Positions 37,559 to 46,719 are shown, numbered from the stretch's first letter. The stretch is 64,000 nt of DNA from an uncultured Clostridia bacterium (GCA_934162205.1 CAKPIA010000001.1:1-64000); one strand, 5' to 3'. Notes: generated by a model not told the origin, from the sequence alone. Numbers and translations: made by a program.

Positions 37559-37786
37559 TTATTCATCTAATAATTTTTGAATTAAATTCCAAATAGCTTC
37601 TACTGAATTGAAATTTTCTGGAATTATATCTGTTACACCTATCTCTACATCAAACTCATCATCTATTGCTGAAACAATTTCAACTATAGATAATGAATCT
37701 AAATCTCCATTATCAATTAAATGTTCATTTCCTTCAAATTCCACCTCTGGTACTGTTTCCTTTAATACTTTTAATAATTCTTCCAT
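37559..37786 (-). CDS. Acyl/aminoacyl carrier protein (DltC-like)
   Basis: 75 residues, acidic four-helix carrier. The phosphopantetheine attachment Ser31 lies in DLDSLSIVE; the DVEIGVTDIIPENFNSVEAI tail matches carrier helix 3 and 4. It is placed between the adenylating enzyme and the MBOAT protein, so it should receive the aminoacyl group as a thioester. GGAGG site before ATG. Confidence 0.85.
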   Translation of the reverse strand: MEELLKVLKETVPEVEFEGNEHLIDNGDLDSLSIVEIVSAIDDEFDVEIGVTDIIPENFNSVEAIWNLIQKLLDE

Positions 37787-37798
37787 TTTATTTTCCTC

Positions 37799-39319
37799 CT
37801 ATTTATTTATTATCATTTCTTTTAATTTTGTTCTATCAATTTTACTATTAGCATTATATATCATTTTTTCTAATCTATGAATTTCATTTGGCCACATATA
37901 ATTTACTAAATTTTTCTTTATTTGTTTAATTAAATCTTTTTCCTCAAGACTTTCTTCTGCCTGATAAAATAATACTATTTTTTTATTTTGAGTATCATAT
38001 ATACAAGCACAAGCAATTATTCCTTCTATATTATTAATACCTGTCTCTATTTCCCCAAGTTCTATTCTATACCCCATATGTTTTATTTGAAAATCTTTTC
38101 TAGAAATATATTCTATATTTCCATCTTCTCTTTGTTTTACTATATCTCCAGTTTTGTATATAATTTCTGGATATGCTTTATTTAATGGGTTTTGAACAAA
38201 AGCAGCATTTGTTTTTTCCGGATTATTATAATATCCTAATGCTAAGAATGATCCTCTTACACATAATTCTCCTTCTTCTCCAATTTTCGCCTTAGTTCCA
38301 TCTTCTTTTATAATTAACACATCAGTATTATTAAATGCTTTTCCTATTGGTAAACTTTCATTATTTTCAAATCTTTTATCTACAACATAATATGTACATA
38401 CATCTGTTATTTCTGTAGGTCCATATAAATTAATAAATGTTGCATGAGGTAAATGATCCATCCATATATTTAATTGTTTTACTGGCATTACTTCACCAAC
38501 AAACATTACTTTTTTCAAGTCTGGTAATTCTATTTCATCTAATGCTTTTAAATTTGCAACTATGCAAAGTGCTGATGGAACCCAATATATGGTATTAATT
38601 TTCTTTTCCTTTAAAAATTCTAACAACTTTATTGGAAATGAAAAATACATTTTTGGTATAATAACCATTGTTGCACCACTAAGCATTGTTGTATAAGTAT
38701 CTAATGTTGATAAAGAAAAATAAAATGGTGCCTCACTACCAAATTTTGTATTTTCATCGAAACCAAATGTTTCTTTTATACTTGTTGCATAAGTTATAAC
38801 AGATCTATGACAAATAATAATTCCTTTTGGCATTCCTGTAGATCCTGATGTAAATTGTACATACATAGGGTCTGTATCAATTATTTGATTTATTATCTTC
38901 TCTAATAATTCAATATTTTTTTCTTCCTGTATTAAGTCCTCATATATAAATATTTTTCCATTAAAATTAAATTCTTTTAATTTTTCTATATTTTTCTTCT
39001 CTACTATTATTGAAATATCTGGTAAAGAATTTATTATTTTGTCAATTCTTTCTTTAGGAGATTTTATATCTAATACAGTAAAATAGTTTCCACTATATGT
39101 TACTCCCATCATCGTTTCCAAACATGTAACTGATCTATCTATATAAATCGCTATAGGTTTATTTATATTTTGAATTTGTTTTGCTAAAGCTGTACCTATT
39201 TTTTTTGATGTTTCTACAAATTCTTTATATGTACTTTCTCTATTAATATCTTCATAAATTACCTTATCTGGAAATTTATCTGCTGTTTTTTCTAATATTT
39301 CTAATATTGTTCTGTTCAT
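37799..39319 (-). CDS. Amino-acid adenylating ligase (DltA-like)
   Basis: 506-residue ANL-superfamily enzyme: QFTSGSTGMPKGI (P-loop), FINLYGPTEITD (A5), YKTGDIVK (A7), GYRIELGEIE (A8) and NSKIDRTKLKE with the C-terminal catalytic Lys. The pattern matches D-alanine:carrier ligases. In characterised DltA an FCGE block carries the Cys that I recall as important for D-Ala choice; here the block reads FVGE, so the substrate might differ. Gene order is A-C-B-D rather than the usual A-B-C-D. An alanine racemase is encoded elsewhere in the window (57324-58445). Confidence 0.83.
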   Translation of the reverse strand: MNRTILEILEKTADKFPDKVIYEDINRESTYKEFVETSKKIGTALAKQIQNINKPIAIYIDRSVTCLETMMGVTYSGNYFTVLDIKSPKERIDKIINSLPDISIIVEKKNIEKLKEFNFNGKIFIYEDLIQEEKNIELLEKIINQIIDTDPMYVQFTSGSTGMPKGIIICHRSVITYATSIKETFGFDENTKFGSEAPFYFSLSTLDTYTTMLSGATMVIIPKMYFSFPIKLLEFLKEKKINTIYWVPSALCIVANLKALDEIELPDLKKVMFVGEVMPVKQLNIWMDHLPHATFINLYGPTEITDVCTYYVVDKRFENNESLPIGKAFNNTDVLIIKEDGTKAKIGEEGELCVRGSFLALGYYNNPEKTNAAFVQNPLNKAYPEIIYKTGDIVKQREDGNIEYISRKDFQIKHMGYRIELGEIETGINNIEGIIACACIYDTQNKKIVLFYQAEESLEEKDLIKQIKKNLVNYMWPNEIHRLEKMIYNANSKIDRTKLKEMIINK

Positions 39320-39322
39320 TTT

Positions 39323-41479
39323 TTATTCTACCTTCCTTTTTACAATACATGAATAAAATGCAAATAGCTCTAAAATAATTATTGCAAAACTTAATATAAT
39401 ATAAATTCTCTTACTTGTGTATGTTCTTTCTATTTCATTTTGTACTTGAAATACCAAATCAGCATCTGTCGTTTCATTATCAATAATTAAATTTCCACCA
39501 ATATATGCTTTATATTCTCCCTCGTTAAACACTGCTAATCCTATAGCATCTTTTTCGGTTGCATTATCTGATTTTATTTCTATTATGTATTTTTCACTTT
39601 TTTCTGGTTTAATTTTTTTAAAATAAAATGTTTTTAATTGATTATTTTTTATATCTGTGCTTGTAAATATTTGAGTCACAAGAACTTTATTGTTTTCATC
39701 TTTTAATATAAAATTATAATTTGTTTTACTACTCACATTTTCTTTTTTAAATTTCACAGAAATGCAATTAAATTCTTTATTAGTTTTAAATGTTTGTTGT
39801 ATATTTTTACTTGATGTTACTAAAATTTCTTTTCCACTTTCTTTATATTGCATCACTCGTTTGTCCCAATATAAATTTTTTTCTTTAGTATATGGGTAAT
39901 AATTAAGAATAATTAAGAATATACTACATATAATTATAAAAAAAGGCATTATGTTTTTAACTTTCCTGAAATCATACTGTATATCTTTAATATCCTCTAA
40001 CTCACACTTAATTATATTAATTTTAACTACATTCTCTATTTGAGTAATTCCTATCGAAAATACTATAAACATCCACGGTAAAAATGGTAAACTATAACTT
40101 GTTGCAACTTCCCAAAATAAATAAAACAAAAACGCTCCAAACATTGATATATATATTACACTATATAACTTTTCTTTGTCTTTTTTTATTATTTCCTTTA
40201 ATACTGCTATCATAAATACAACTAATATAGTTGCTTTAAATATTTGTAAAGAATATATCATAAATACTTTTCTATTTCCTACAATATACTCATATAATTT
40301 ATTAAAACTTTCTACATTTAAAAATTTAGGTATATAATCATAATCACCATTTGACCAATTAACAGCCATTTTAGTTTTTGAAAGCTCAATCCATCCTTTT
40401 AATCCTAATTTTTTTATTCTATTTTTTATTTCATCAACATTACTTTTTACTTTTTTATCATAAGTTTTTTGACTATATGTATAGTTAAAATCTTTCTCAT
40501 TCCATCTTCCATCATATTCATCATTTAAAGAATACATTATATAATGTGTCACTGGTAATTCTAAATTTTTATTTTTTATAACTCCAAATGGCAATGATAT
40601 AAGCGTATATATGCATATTCCTATAATAAATCCTAATATTAACAAACATATATCACCAAAGACTTTTTTGTTAAATTTATTATTTAATATAAAACTAATT
40701 ATAAATGCCAATAATATTATCCCTACAACTACTCTTATTTCAAATCCAATTGCCAATGATATTCCACTACATAAAATTAATATGATATTTGTTTTTTTAT
40801 TTTCGCTCTTTACTGCAAGAATCATAAAATATATCGCCAATGTCGCAAATGGCATACATAATGTATATGTATAATAATATGATGAATATATATAAAATAT
40901 TGGATTCATAATAAAAAATAACAATGTTACTAATGCATTTGATGAATCTTTTAATCTTTTCACCGATAAATATGTAAAAAATGCAGTAATAGCTATAAAT
41001 AAACTATTTATAATAACCCCAAAAAATCTCAAATTATCAAACCTAAGTACTTCTCCTAACCTATATATATAATAAACTAATATCGCTATAGGTACATTAT
41101 TGGTACATCTTCCAAAATATTCTTCGGTAACAAATTTTCCTCCATTTTTTAGCATTATCATTGCTTCTTTTTGTATATTAGATAAATCATATGTTGGAAC
41201 TGCTGTCATGATTTTTCCAAATATTACCATCAATATAAAAAATAATATACAAATTACTATTGCAAACAAATTAGAATACTTTTCTTTTATTCTTCCAAAA
41301 ATTTTCTTAAATTGTATAAATGTTAATATTAATACTATTACCCCAATAATAATTATCAACGAGTTTATTTTTAATTGTGATTTATAAACATTAAATATTG
41401 AACAGTATGTCACATATATTGTAAAAATAAACAAAATGATTAATATACTTTTATACATAAAATTTTTAATTTTACTCAT
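39323..41479 (-). CDS. Large GT-C-like membrane glycosyltransferase with extracellular beta domain
   Basis: 718 residues: about twelve membrane helices, a first loop VPTYDLSNIQKEAMIM (Asp-bearing, as in GT39-type enzymes), a lipid-facing loop with EEYFGRCTNNVP, and a long C-terminal extracellular domain about 530-690 ending with one more helix. The loop at 330-400 (YSLNDEYDGRWNEKDF, then a Lys-rich helix and NWSNGD) parallels the loop of the 531-residue protein at 16444-18039, so these are probable paralogues. Expected to use a polyprenyl-phosphate sugar outside the membrane to decorate teichoic acid. Confidence 0.68.
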   Translation of the reverse strand: MSKIKNFMYKSILIILFIFTIYVTYCSIFNVYKSQLKINSLIIIIGVIVLILTFIQFKKIFGRIKEKYSNLFAIVICILFFILMVIFGKIMTAVPTYDLSNIQKEAMIMLKNGGKFVTEEYFGRCTNNVPIAILVYYIYRLGEVLRFDNLRFFGVIINSLFIAITAFFTYLSVKRLKDSSNALVTLLFFIMNPIFYIYSSYYYTYTLCMPFATLAIYFMILAVKSENKKTNIILILCSGISLAIGFEIRVVVGIILLAFIISFILNNKFNKKVFGDICLLILGFIIGICIYTLISLPFGVIKNKNLELPVTHYIMYSLNDEYDGRWNEKDFNYTYSQKTYDKKVKSNVDEIKNRIKKLGLKGWIELSKTKMAVNWSNGDYDYIPKFLNVESFNKLYEYIVGNRKVFMIYSLQIFKATILVVFMIAVLKEIIKKDKEKLYSVIYISMFGAFLFYLFWEVATSYSLPFLPWMFIVFSIGITQIENVVKINIIKCELEDIKDIQYDFRKVKNIMPFFIIICSIFLIILNYYPYTKEKNLYWDKRVMQYKESGKEILVTSSKNIQQTFKTNKEFNCISVKFKKENVSSKTNYNFILKDENNKVLVTQIFTSTDIKNNQLKTFYFKKIKPEKSEKYIIEIKSDNATEKDAIGLAVFNEGEYKAYIGGNLIIDNETTDADLVFQVQNEIERTYTSKRIYIILSFAIIILELFAFYSCIVKRKVE

Positions 41480-41490
41480 TTTTTCTCCTA

Positions 41491-42516
41491 TTAATTACTC
41501 AACTTTACTATCAAAGCATTTTTTATTTTTTTATAATATATAGAAACATAATAAATCATAATAGATATTAAAATGGTAATTATAAATACTATAATAGTAT
41601 CTTTATAGCAAACATCTTCATACCTCAATCCTAATTTAATTTGATATTTTTTTACCATTTCAAATACCATAAGATGATATATGTATATGTATGTATATAA
41701 TTTTCCACCTATATTATCTAAAATTTTAATATCTATTATATTGGGATTTCTAACACACAAAATAAATAACGATGTTGCTTGGATAATACTTCCTATATAT
41801 AAATCTGCATTTTTAGTTCCTAATAATTCTATTATAATTAATACAATACTTAAAACATTAACCACAATTAAAGTTTTATTACTAATTTCATTAATTTTCT
41901 TAGATTTATCATTTATCAAATATCCTATAAGAAAAAAAGGCAATCCATAAAAAAGGAAATTTCTATAATATATTGTTTCAATGCCATTTAATCCCACTTT
42001 ACTAGATATCTCCCCAAAAATAATATTCATCATCAACAATATGGGAATATATTTATATAATATACTTACTTTTACATTAATTTTATTTAAAATAAATATT
42101 AATATATAACAATAAAGCAATGCACTTAAAAACCATAAATGTCCAGCAAAAGGTGATACATTTAAAAATATATATTTAAAAAAGATTTTTTCATTCCATT
42201 TCCACTCAAAATATTGAGAAATAGATTCATATTTATCTAGTATCAATATATCAAATAATAAGTATGTTATTCCAGATATAATAATCAATTTAATTAATTT
42301 TATCATTCTACTTTTATACTTTTTCATAATATCGCTATTATTTTTATTATTAAAATAACTATAATATCCTGATATTAAAAAAAATATTGGTACAGAACAT
42401 CTCATTAAAGAAATTAATATTGTTCCTATCTTTCCTCCGTAATTATGTAATTCACAATGTATGCAAATAACAAAAAAAGCAGAAATACATTTCATTACAT
42501 TTAATGTTTTATTCAA
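41491..42516 (-). CDS. Acyltransferase-3 family membrane protein
   Basis: 341 residues, about ten helices. N-terminus MKCISAFFVICIHCELHNYGG has the early His of this family, and LMRCSVPIFFLISGYYSYF is the conserved second block. Likely adds an acyl group (often acetyl) to teichoic acid sugar or the linkage unit. Starts at TTG 42516 with GTAGGTG upstream; an internal Met at codon 8 is the alternative. Second acyltransferase of this family in the window (see 25693-26802). Confidence 0.8.
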   Translation of the reverse strand: MNKTLNVMKCISAFFVICIHCELHNYGGKIGTILISLMRCSVPIFFLISGYYSYFNNKNNSDIMKKYKSRMIKLIKLIIISGITYLLFDILILDKYESISQYFEWKWNEKIFFKYIFLNVSPFAGHLWFLSALLYCYILIFILNKINVKVSILYKYIPILLMMNIIFGEISSKVGLNGIETIYYRNFLFYGLPFFLIGYLINDKSKKINEISNKTLIVVNVLSIVLIIIELLGTKNADLYIGSIIQATSLFILCVRNPNIIDIKILDNIGGKLYTYIYIYHLMVFEMVKKYQIKLGLRYEDVCYKDTIIVFIITILISIMIYYVSIYYKKIKNALIVKLSN

Positions 42517-42542
42517 CTATTTTTCACCTACTCATAGTATTT

Positions 42543-43796
42543 TTATTTTACAACTACTTCAACAACTCTTTTACTTGCTTGTCCGTCATCTAAATAGTTA
42601 TATTTATTATTAAATTTTTTATATTTATCATCATAAACAAATTCTTTACTAATTCTTTTAATTTCTTCTAATAATTCATCATCTGTTCTTGTTATTTTCC
42701 CTGGTAATTCTTCTTCAACATCAAAATAAAAACCATTTGATTCATCTCTATAATGTTCCAAATCATACATATGGAAAATCATAGGTCTTTTTAAATTTGC
42801 ATAATCAAAAAATACGCTAGAATAATCTGTTATTAATATATCTGAAATTATATATAATTCATTTATATCATCTATATCAGCCACATTATAAACAAATCCT
42901 TTATATTTTTCAAAATCAAATACATTTGCTACAAAATAATGTGGTCTAAATAATATTATAAAATCATCTTGCAATTCTTTTTGAAATCTCTCAAAATCCA
43001 CTTCTTCTTTGTATGTATACCCTACCCCTGCTTCGTGTTGATTACTTCTATATGTTGGTGCATATAAAATAATTTTCTTGTTAGTATTTTCTATTCCTAA
43101 TTTTGTTTTTATTTTTTGCACATCATTTTCTGTATAATTATATAAAAAATCATTTCTAGGATAGCCTTTTTCTATTATAATATTTTCTTTACCTATTTCT
43201 TTTAAATTCCAAGCTGATACAAATTTCTCTGTTGCATATTTAGATGGTGATATAAAATAATTAAATTTTTGAGATTCTATTTTGTATCTTTTTTTCATTT
43301 CTTTCATTGTATTTAGTTTATTATCAAAATGAATTAAATCACACCCTAATCTCTTTAAAGGTGTGCCATGCCAACATTGTAGAAATACCTGATTTTTTTT
43401 AGGATACAAATACTCTCCTATTTTATAATTAAATATCCAATATTTAGCTTTAGCAAGTCCCCTTGAGTATTCTTTGCTTCCTGTTTTTACTATTTTTGTA
43501 TTTCTATTTTTTTCTAACTCTTTATATTTTTCTGTATCTCTAAAAGCCCATATAAAATTGTAGTCCTTATATTTTTCTTCTTTTAGCATATATTCATATA
43601 TTGCTTTAGGACTACAACTATATGACTTACCGTTAAAAGTAGAAAATATAATTGTATTATCTTCTACTTTTAACCCTATTGTTCTTATTTTAAATGTTAT
43701 ATATCTGTATATATATAACATTTTTCTTACTATTTTTCTAAACAGAATATTATTTTTAGATATACTTGTTATAAATTTCTTTAACTGTTGCTTCAT
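42543..43796 (-). CDS. CDP-glycerol:glycerophosphate glycerophosphotransferase (TagB/TagF-like)
   Basis: 417 residues, full single-domain enzyme: YIFKIGEYLYPKK-like strand, FLQCWHGTPLKRLGCD (catalytic His), YFISPSKYATEKF, KIILYAPTYRSNQ, FIILFRPHYFV, LITDYSSVFFDYANLKRP and HYRDESNGFYFD. These are the standard blocks of TagB/TarF/TagF polymerases or primases. Part of the operon started by tagD, 14 bases from the related gene upstream. It may add the first glycerol-phosphate or extend the chain. Confidence 0.87.
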   Translation of the reverse strand: MKQQLKKFITSISKNNILFRKIVRKMLYIYRYITFKIRTIGLKVEDNTIIFSTFNGKSYSCSPKAIYEYMLKEEKYKDYNFIWAFRDTEKYKELEKNRNTKIVKTGSKEYSRGLAKAKYWIFNYKIGEYLYPKKNQVFLQCWHGTPLKRLGCDLIHFDNKLNTMKEMKKRYKIESQKFNYFISPSKYATEKFVSAWNLKEIGKENIIIEKGYPRNDFLYNYTENDVQKIKTKLGIENTNKKIILYAPTYRSNQHEAGVGYTYKEEVDFERFQKELQDDFIILFRPHYFVANVFDFEKYKGFVYNVADIDDINELYIISDILITDYSSVFFDYANLKRPMIFHMYDLEHYRDESNGFYFDVEEELPGKITRTDDELLEEIKRISKEFVYDDKYKKFNNKYNYLDDGQASKRVVEVVVK

Positions 43797-43810
43797 TATA
43801 ATCCCCTTTA

Positions 43811-44986
43811 TTAAACTTTAATTTCTTCTTTGACAGTTTCTATTTCTGTTTTTTCTTCATAATCTTCATTTACTAATTGCATAATAAATTTTGTTAAATC
43901 TTTGGTATAATTATTGCTTTCTACTTGTATATATCTTTTTCTAAAATTATTTAAAATTGAAAAATCATATTCTCTTTCTAACATATTAACTATTTTTTTA
44001 GGACTATTTGTTGAATATGTTCCTATTTTTTCTTTTTTAAAATCAAAATTTAGTCCTGGATCTTCTTTATATATTTTTACATCATATATATAAAAATATA
44101 AAGGTTTTTCTAATAAACTTGCTTCCATTGCTAAAGATGAATAATCTGTTATTACTTTGTCACACATTTTTAATAAATCATATGACTTAAATTTATCATC
44201 ATATATGACCCCATCTTTTTGTAAATAAACATAATTCTTTTTATCTAATGGATGTAATTTTACTATTAAGTTGTATTTCTTTGTATCTATTCTTTGTATT
44301 ACATCATTTATTTTTACCTTTTTGTATTTTCTAAATGTTGGTACATACAATATATTTATTTTATTTTTAAGTTCAGGATATGTATTATAAATCTCTTCAG
44401 TTTTTTCTTTATCTTCTTGCAATATGTAATCTAACCTAGGTAATCCTAAATATTTTATATTTTCTTCTTTTATATTAAATGCTTCTATAAAATATTTTTT
44501 AGTAATTTTACTTGCACATAATACATAATCGTAATTTTTATGCATACACATTGCATCTGCCATAACTTTGTCTGTTCCTGATTTTTTTCCTATTGTTTGA
44601 TATCCAAACTTTTTTATTGCAGATATTGCATGCCATGTTTGAATTATTTTTGTTTCCTTTTTATGGTTTAAAACACTTATAACAATACAATAACTATCTG
44701 TTATAACAATTTTAGCAGTTGCTACATGATACATTTGAACTATCATATGAAAAAAATATCCAATTTTACTTATAATACTTTTTTCCATTCTTTTTGCTAA
44801 CACAACGTTTTTGACATCAGGATATTCTTCTTCCATACTTTTTACAATCAAATTAAAATCTAAAGTTCCTTTATTAAATTGCCTACTTATATATACAACT
44901 TTTCTTTGAACTTTAAGATGTTTTATTGGAAAGTATATAATCTTTAGTATAAGTATAAAAAACTTTATACATAACTTTTTCAACAA
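43811..44986 (-). CDS. CDP-glycerol glycerophosphotransferase family protein (TagB-like)
   Basis: 391 residues with an N-terminal hydrophobic/amphipathic segment (KFFILILKIIYFPIKH) that could anchor it to the membrane. Catalytic blocks: QTWHAISAIKKFG (His with HA in place of HG), YVLCASKITKKYF, INILYVPTFRKY, LIVKLHPL, VITDYSSLAMEASLLEKP. Membrane-anchored relatives act as TagB primases. The starting codon is TTG (two in tandem) after an AGGGTG site. Second gene after tagD. Confidence 0.85.
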   Translation of the reverse strand: MLKKLCIKFFILILKIIYFPIKHLKVQRKVVYISRQFNKGTLDFNLIVKSMEEEYPDVKNVVLAKRMEKSIISKIGYFFHMIVQMYHVATAKIVITDSYCIVISVLNHKKETKIIQTWHAISAIKKFGYQTIGKKSGTDKVMADAMCMHKNYDYVLCASKITKKYFIEAFNIKEENIKYLGLPRLDYILQEDKEKTEEIYNTYPELKNKINILYVPTFRKYKKVKINDVIQRIDTKKYNLIVKLHPLDKKNYVYLQKDGVIYDDKFKSYDLLKMCDKVITDYSSLAMEASLLEKPLYFYIYDVKIYKEDPGLNFDFKKEKIGTYSTNSPKKIVNMLEREYDFSILNNFRKRYIQVESNNYTKDLTKFIMQLVNEDYEEKTEIETVKEEIKV

Positions 44987-44996
44987 AAATCACCCT

Positions 44997-45443
44997 TTAC
45001 TTTCTTTCACTTTTTGGAATTGGTATTTGATCCACACTATTTACAGCTCTTTGCAATCCTAATTCTTTTTTTATTTTTGTTGTAGATATTCCTTCTGTTC
45101 TTTCTAAATAAACAACATCACAATAATCCCTTAATATTTCAAATTTAGGATCATTCTCCCAGTCACTTCCCATAACAACAGTATCTACATAGTATGTTTT
45201 TACATCGTTTATTTTTTGCTCCCAATTATCTTCTGGAATAACTAAATCTACATATCTAATTGCTTCTAACATCTTTTTTCTTGTTTCATAATTATGATAT
45301 GCTTTTTTATGTTTTATTGCATTAAACTCATCTGTTGATAATGCTACTATTAAATAATCTCCTAATTCTTTTGCTCTTTGTAATAATCTTATATGTCCAT
45401 AATGTAATAAATCAAATGTTCCATATGTTAAAATTCTTTTCAT
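44997..45443 (-). CDS. tagD: Glycerol-3-phosphate cytidylyltransferase
   Basis: 148 residues making CDP-glycerol. Canonical motifs: TYGTFDLLHYGHIRLL with the HxGH signature at 14-17, VMGSDWEND, and RTEGISTTKIKKEL. Length is near the usual 130. First gene of the teichoic-acid operon, under a consensus promoter 60 bases upstream, with an AGAGG site. It supplies the donor for the downstream TagB/TagF enzymes. Confidence 0.95.
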   Translation of the reverse strand: MKRILTYGTFDLLHYGHIRLLQRAKELGDYLIVALSTDEFNAIKHKKAYHNYETRKKMLEAIRYVDLVIPEDNWEQKINDVKTYYVDTVVMGSDWENDPKFEILRDYCDVVYLERTEGISTTKIKKELGLQRAVNSVDQIPIPKSERK

Positions 45444-45503
45444 TTTTTACCTCTTATTTTACATAATTTTAGTTATAATTCACACTTTTCCACTATATAT
45501 TTT

Positions 45504-45532
45504 ATTATATTTAAAATTTCCCCATATGTCAA
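45504..45532 (-). promoter_or_regulatory. Consensus promoter of the tag/tar operon
   Basis: TTGACA at 45532-45527, exactly 17 bases, TATAAT at 45509-45504: all twelve hexamer positions match sigma-A consensus. It precedes tagD and 14 closely spaced genes. Confidence 0.82.
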
Positions 45533-45607
45533 TTATTTTGGCCAATTTTTTTGTTACAATTTATGGAAAAAAACAAAGACTAAATCATCTGTTATATATA
45601 AAATATT

Positions 45608-45636
45608 TTGACAATTTAATCTTTAAAAATTATTAT
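45608..45636 (+). promoter_or_regulatory. Plus-strand promoter-like element antisense to the 207-aa gene
   Basis: TTGACA at 45608-45613, 17-base spacer, TATTAT at 45631-45636. It points away from the tagD promoter and into the 3' end of the minus-strand gene at 45640. The plus-strand frame beyond has no ribosome site, so any product would be an antisense RNA. Chance occurrence in AT-rich DNA is possible. Confidence 0.35.
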
Positions 45637-45639
45637 TAT

Positions 45640-46263
45640 TTATTTAAATATTTTTTCTATGTTTTGTTTTAATTTGTTTATAAATTTTTTTATAATTTCT
45701 ATTATTAATACCATTAAAAATATTCCTAAACATACGCATCCCATTCCTACAAATATGAATGCAACAGATCCCATTTTTGTAATTAGGTTTGTAATATCAA
45801 ATATAGATCCAATTATGCCTATTGCAAATATTCCTACTCCTACTAAACTTATAATTAAAAGTATTAATGCTAATATAACAAGAACTGAATATATAAATGT
45901 TATTGCAAAACATGATAAAATTAACTTTAATAATATTTTTATGGTTTTTAGTATTCGTTTTGATATTTTCTTTGCAAAATTATTGCGTGAGTCAGATTTT
46001 TGTTGTTCTTTTACTATTAAGTGTTTATTTTCATTTTGTTTTTTATTTTCTGAATTGTCTTTTGTTTCTTCGTTTGGATTGATGTTATTTTCTACTGTTT
46101 TACTTTTTTCTAGATTTTTTTCTACCTCTTCATTTTCATTTTCTGGAGAAATTTTATTTATATCTTTTCTTATTTCTTCCAAATTTTTATCTATTTCTTT
46201 TGAATGTTTTTCTTGTTTTTGCTTGTTATAAGCAATTCTCTTTTTATTCTTTTTTTTACTCAT
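45640..46263 (-). CDS. Unknown small membrane protein with charged N-terminal half
   Basis: 207 residues. The first 105 are highly charged (Lys, Glu, Asn-rich, probably disordered or coiled). After that come three or so hydrophobic helices (about 108-138, 140-160, 165-190) rich in Gly and Ile, then a basic tail. No enzymatic motif and no family I recognise. Start ATG 46263 has AAAAGGGGAAA upstream. A 190-residue frame lies on the opposite strand, but the ribosome site and sensible topology favour this one. Single-gene unit. Confidence 0.65.
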   Translation of the reverse strand: MSKKKNKKRIAYNKQKQEKHSKEIDKNLEEIRKDINKISPENENEEVEKNLEKSKTVENNINPNEETKDNSENKKQNENKHLIVKEQQKSDSRNNFAKKISKRILKTIKILLKLILSCFAITFIYSVLVILALILLIISLVGVGIFAIGIIGSIFDITNLITKMGSVAFIFVGMGCVCLGIFLMVLIIEIIKKFINKLKQNIEKIFK

Positions 46264-46341
46264 ACAGATTTTCCCCTTTTAAATCTATACTATTATTTTA
46301 TTCATTTTTTTATAAATTATTTCTCTTTTGTTATATTATAT

Positions 46342-46370
46342 ATTTTAACACATAATACCATTCTATTCAA
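46342..46370 (-). promoter_or_regulatory. Possible promoter of the 207-aa membrane protein gene
   Basis: TTGAAT at 46370-46365, 17-base spacer, TAAAAT at 46347-46342. Lies directly after the tRNA terminator. Confidence 0.42.
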
Positions 46371-46379
46371 TACAAATGA

Positions 46380-46433
46380 AATATAAAATAACAACACATT
46401 CTGCTCTCTACCCAATTGTGAATGTGTTGTTAT
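46380..46433 (-). terminator. Terminator of tRNA-Leu
   Basis: 14-bp perfect stem ATAACAACACATTC / GAATGTGTTGTTAT with an 18-base loop and a following T-rich run on the minus strand, 43 bases after the tRNA 3' end. Confidence 0.75.
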
Positions 46434-46475
46434 AACTAACTTTAATCTCTCTGTTACTTTGAACAGATACATTTT

Positions 46476-46558
46476 TGGTACCGATGGTGGGACTCGAACC
46501 CACATGGTTTCCCGCACGATTTTGAGTCGTGTGCGTCTACCGATTCCGCCACATCGGC
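46476..46558 (-). tRNA. tRNA-Leu, anticodon CAA
   Basis: 83 bases including encoded CCA. Acceptor arms GCCGATG / CATCGGT, D arm with GGTAGACG, anticodon stem CACGA / TCGTG around loop CTCAAAA (anticodon CAA, reads UUG), short variable arm GGGAAACC, T arm TGGGTTCGAGTCCCA. The extra arm and identity base A after the anticodon fit leucine. Confidence 0.95.
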
Positions 46559-46587
46559 ATATATAGTTTATTTTGTTAACGATTTAT

Positions 46588-46616
46588 ATATTATCATATT
46601 TTTTATATGTTGTCTA
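46588..46616 (-). promoter_or_regulatory. Promoter of tRNA-Leu
   Basis: TAGACA at 46616-46611, 17-base spacer, TAATAT at 46593-46588, about 30 bases upstream of the mature 5' end. Confidence 0.48.
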
Positions 46617-46645
46617 GATAATTTTTCTATTTTATACAAATATAA

Positions 46646-46683
46646 GAAATAAGCAGATTCTTTTTACAGAATCTGCTTATTGT
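46646..46683 (-). terminator. Terminator of the AAA/M41 chimera gene
   Basis: Perfect 14-bp stem AATAAGCAGATTCT / AGAATCTGCTTATT with a 6-base loop, T-rich on exit along the minus strand. Confidence 0.8.
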
Positions 46684-46719
46684 AGACAAGGATATATTCT
46701 TATCTACGAGAAAGAATTT

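Noticed and set aside
45590..45650. Possible terminator after the 207-aa gene
   Set aside because: The only palindrome is AAATATTT-like and self-complementary AT sequence; no stable stem with a U run.
45659..46231. 190-residue plus-strand frame opposite the 207-aa membrane protein
   Set aside because: No ribosome site before its ATG, and composition (Phe, Ile, Ser-rich) is what the antisense of a Lys/Glu-rich gene gives. The minus-strand frame has a good ribosome site.
46317..46517. 66-residue minus-strand frame
   Set aside because: Overlaps half of tRNA-Leu and its terminator; not a gene.
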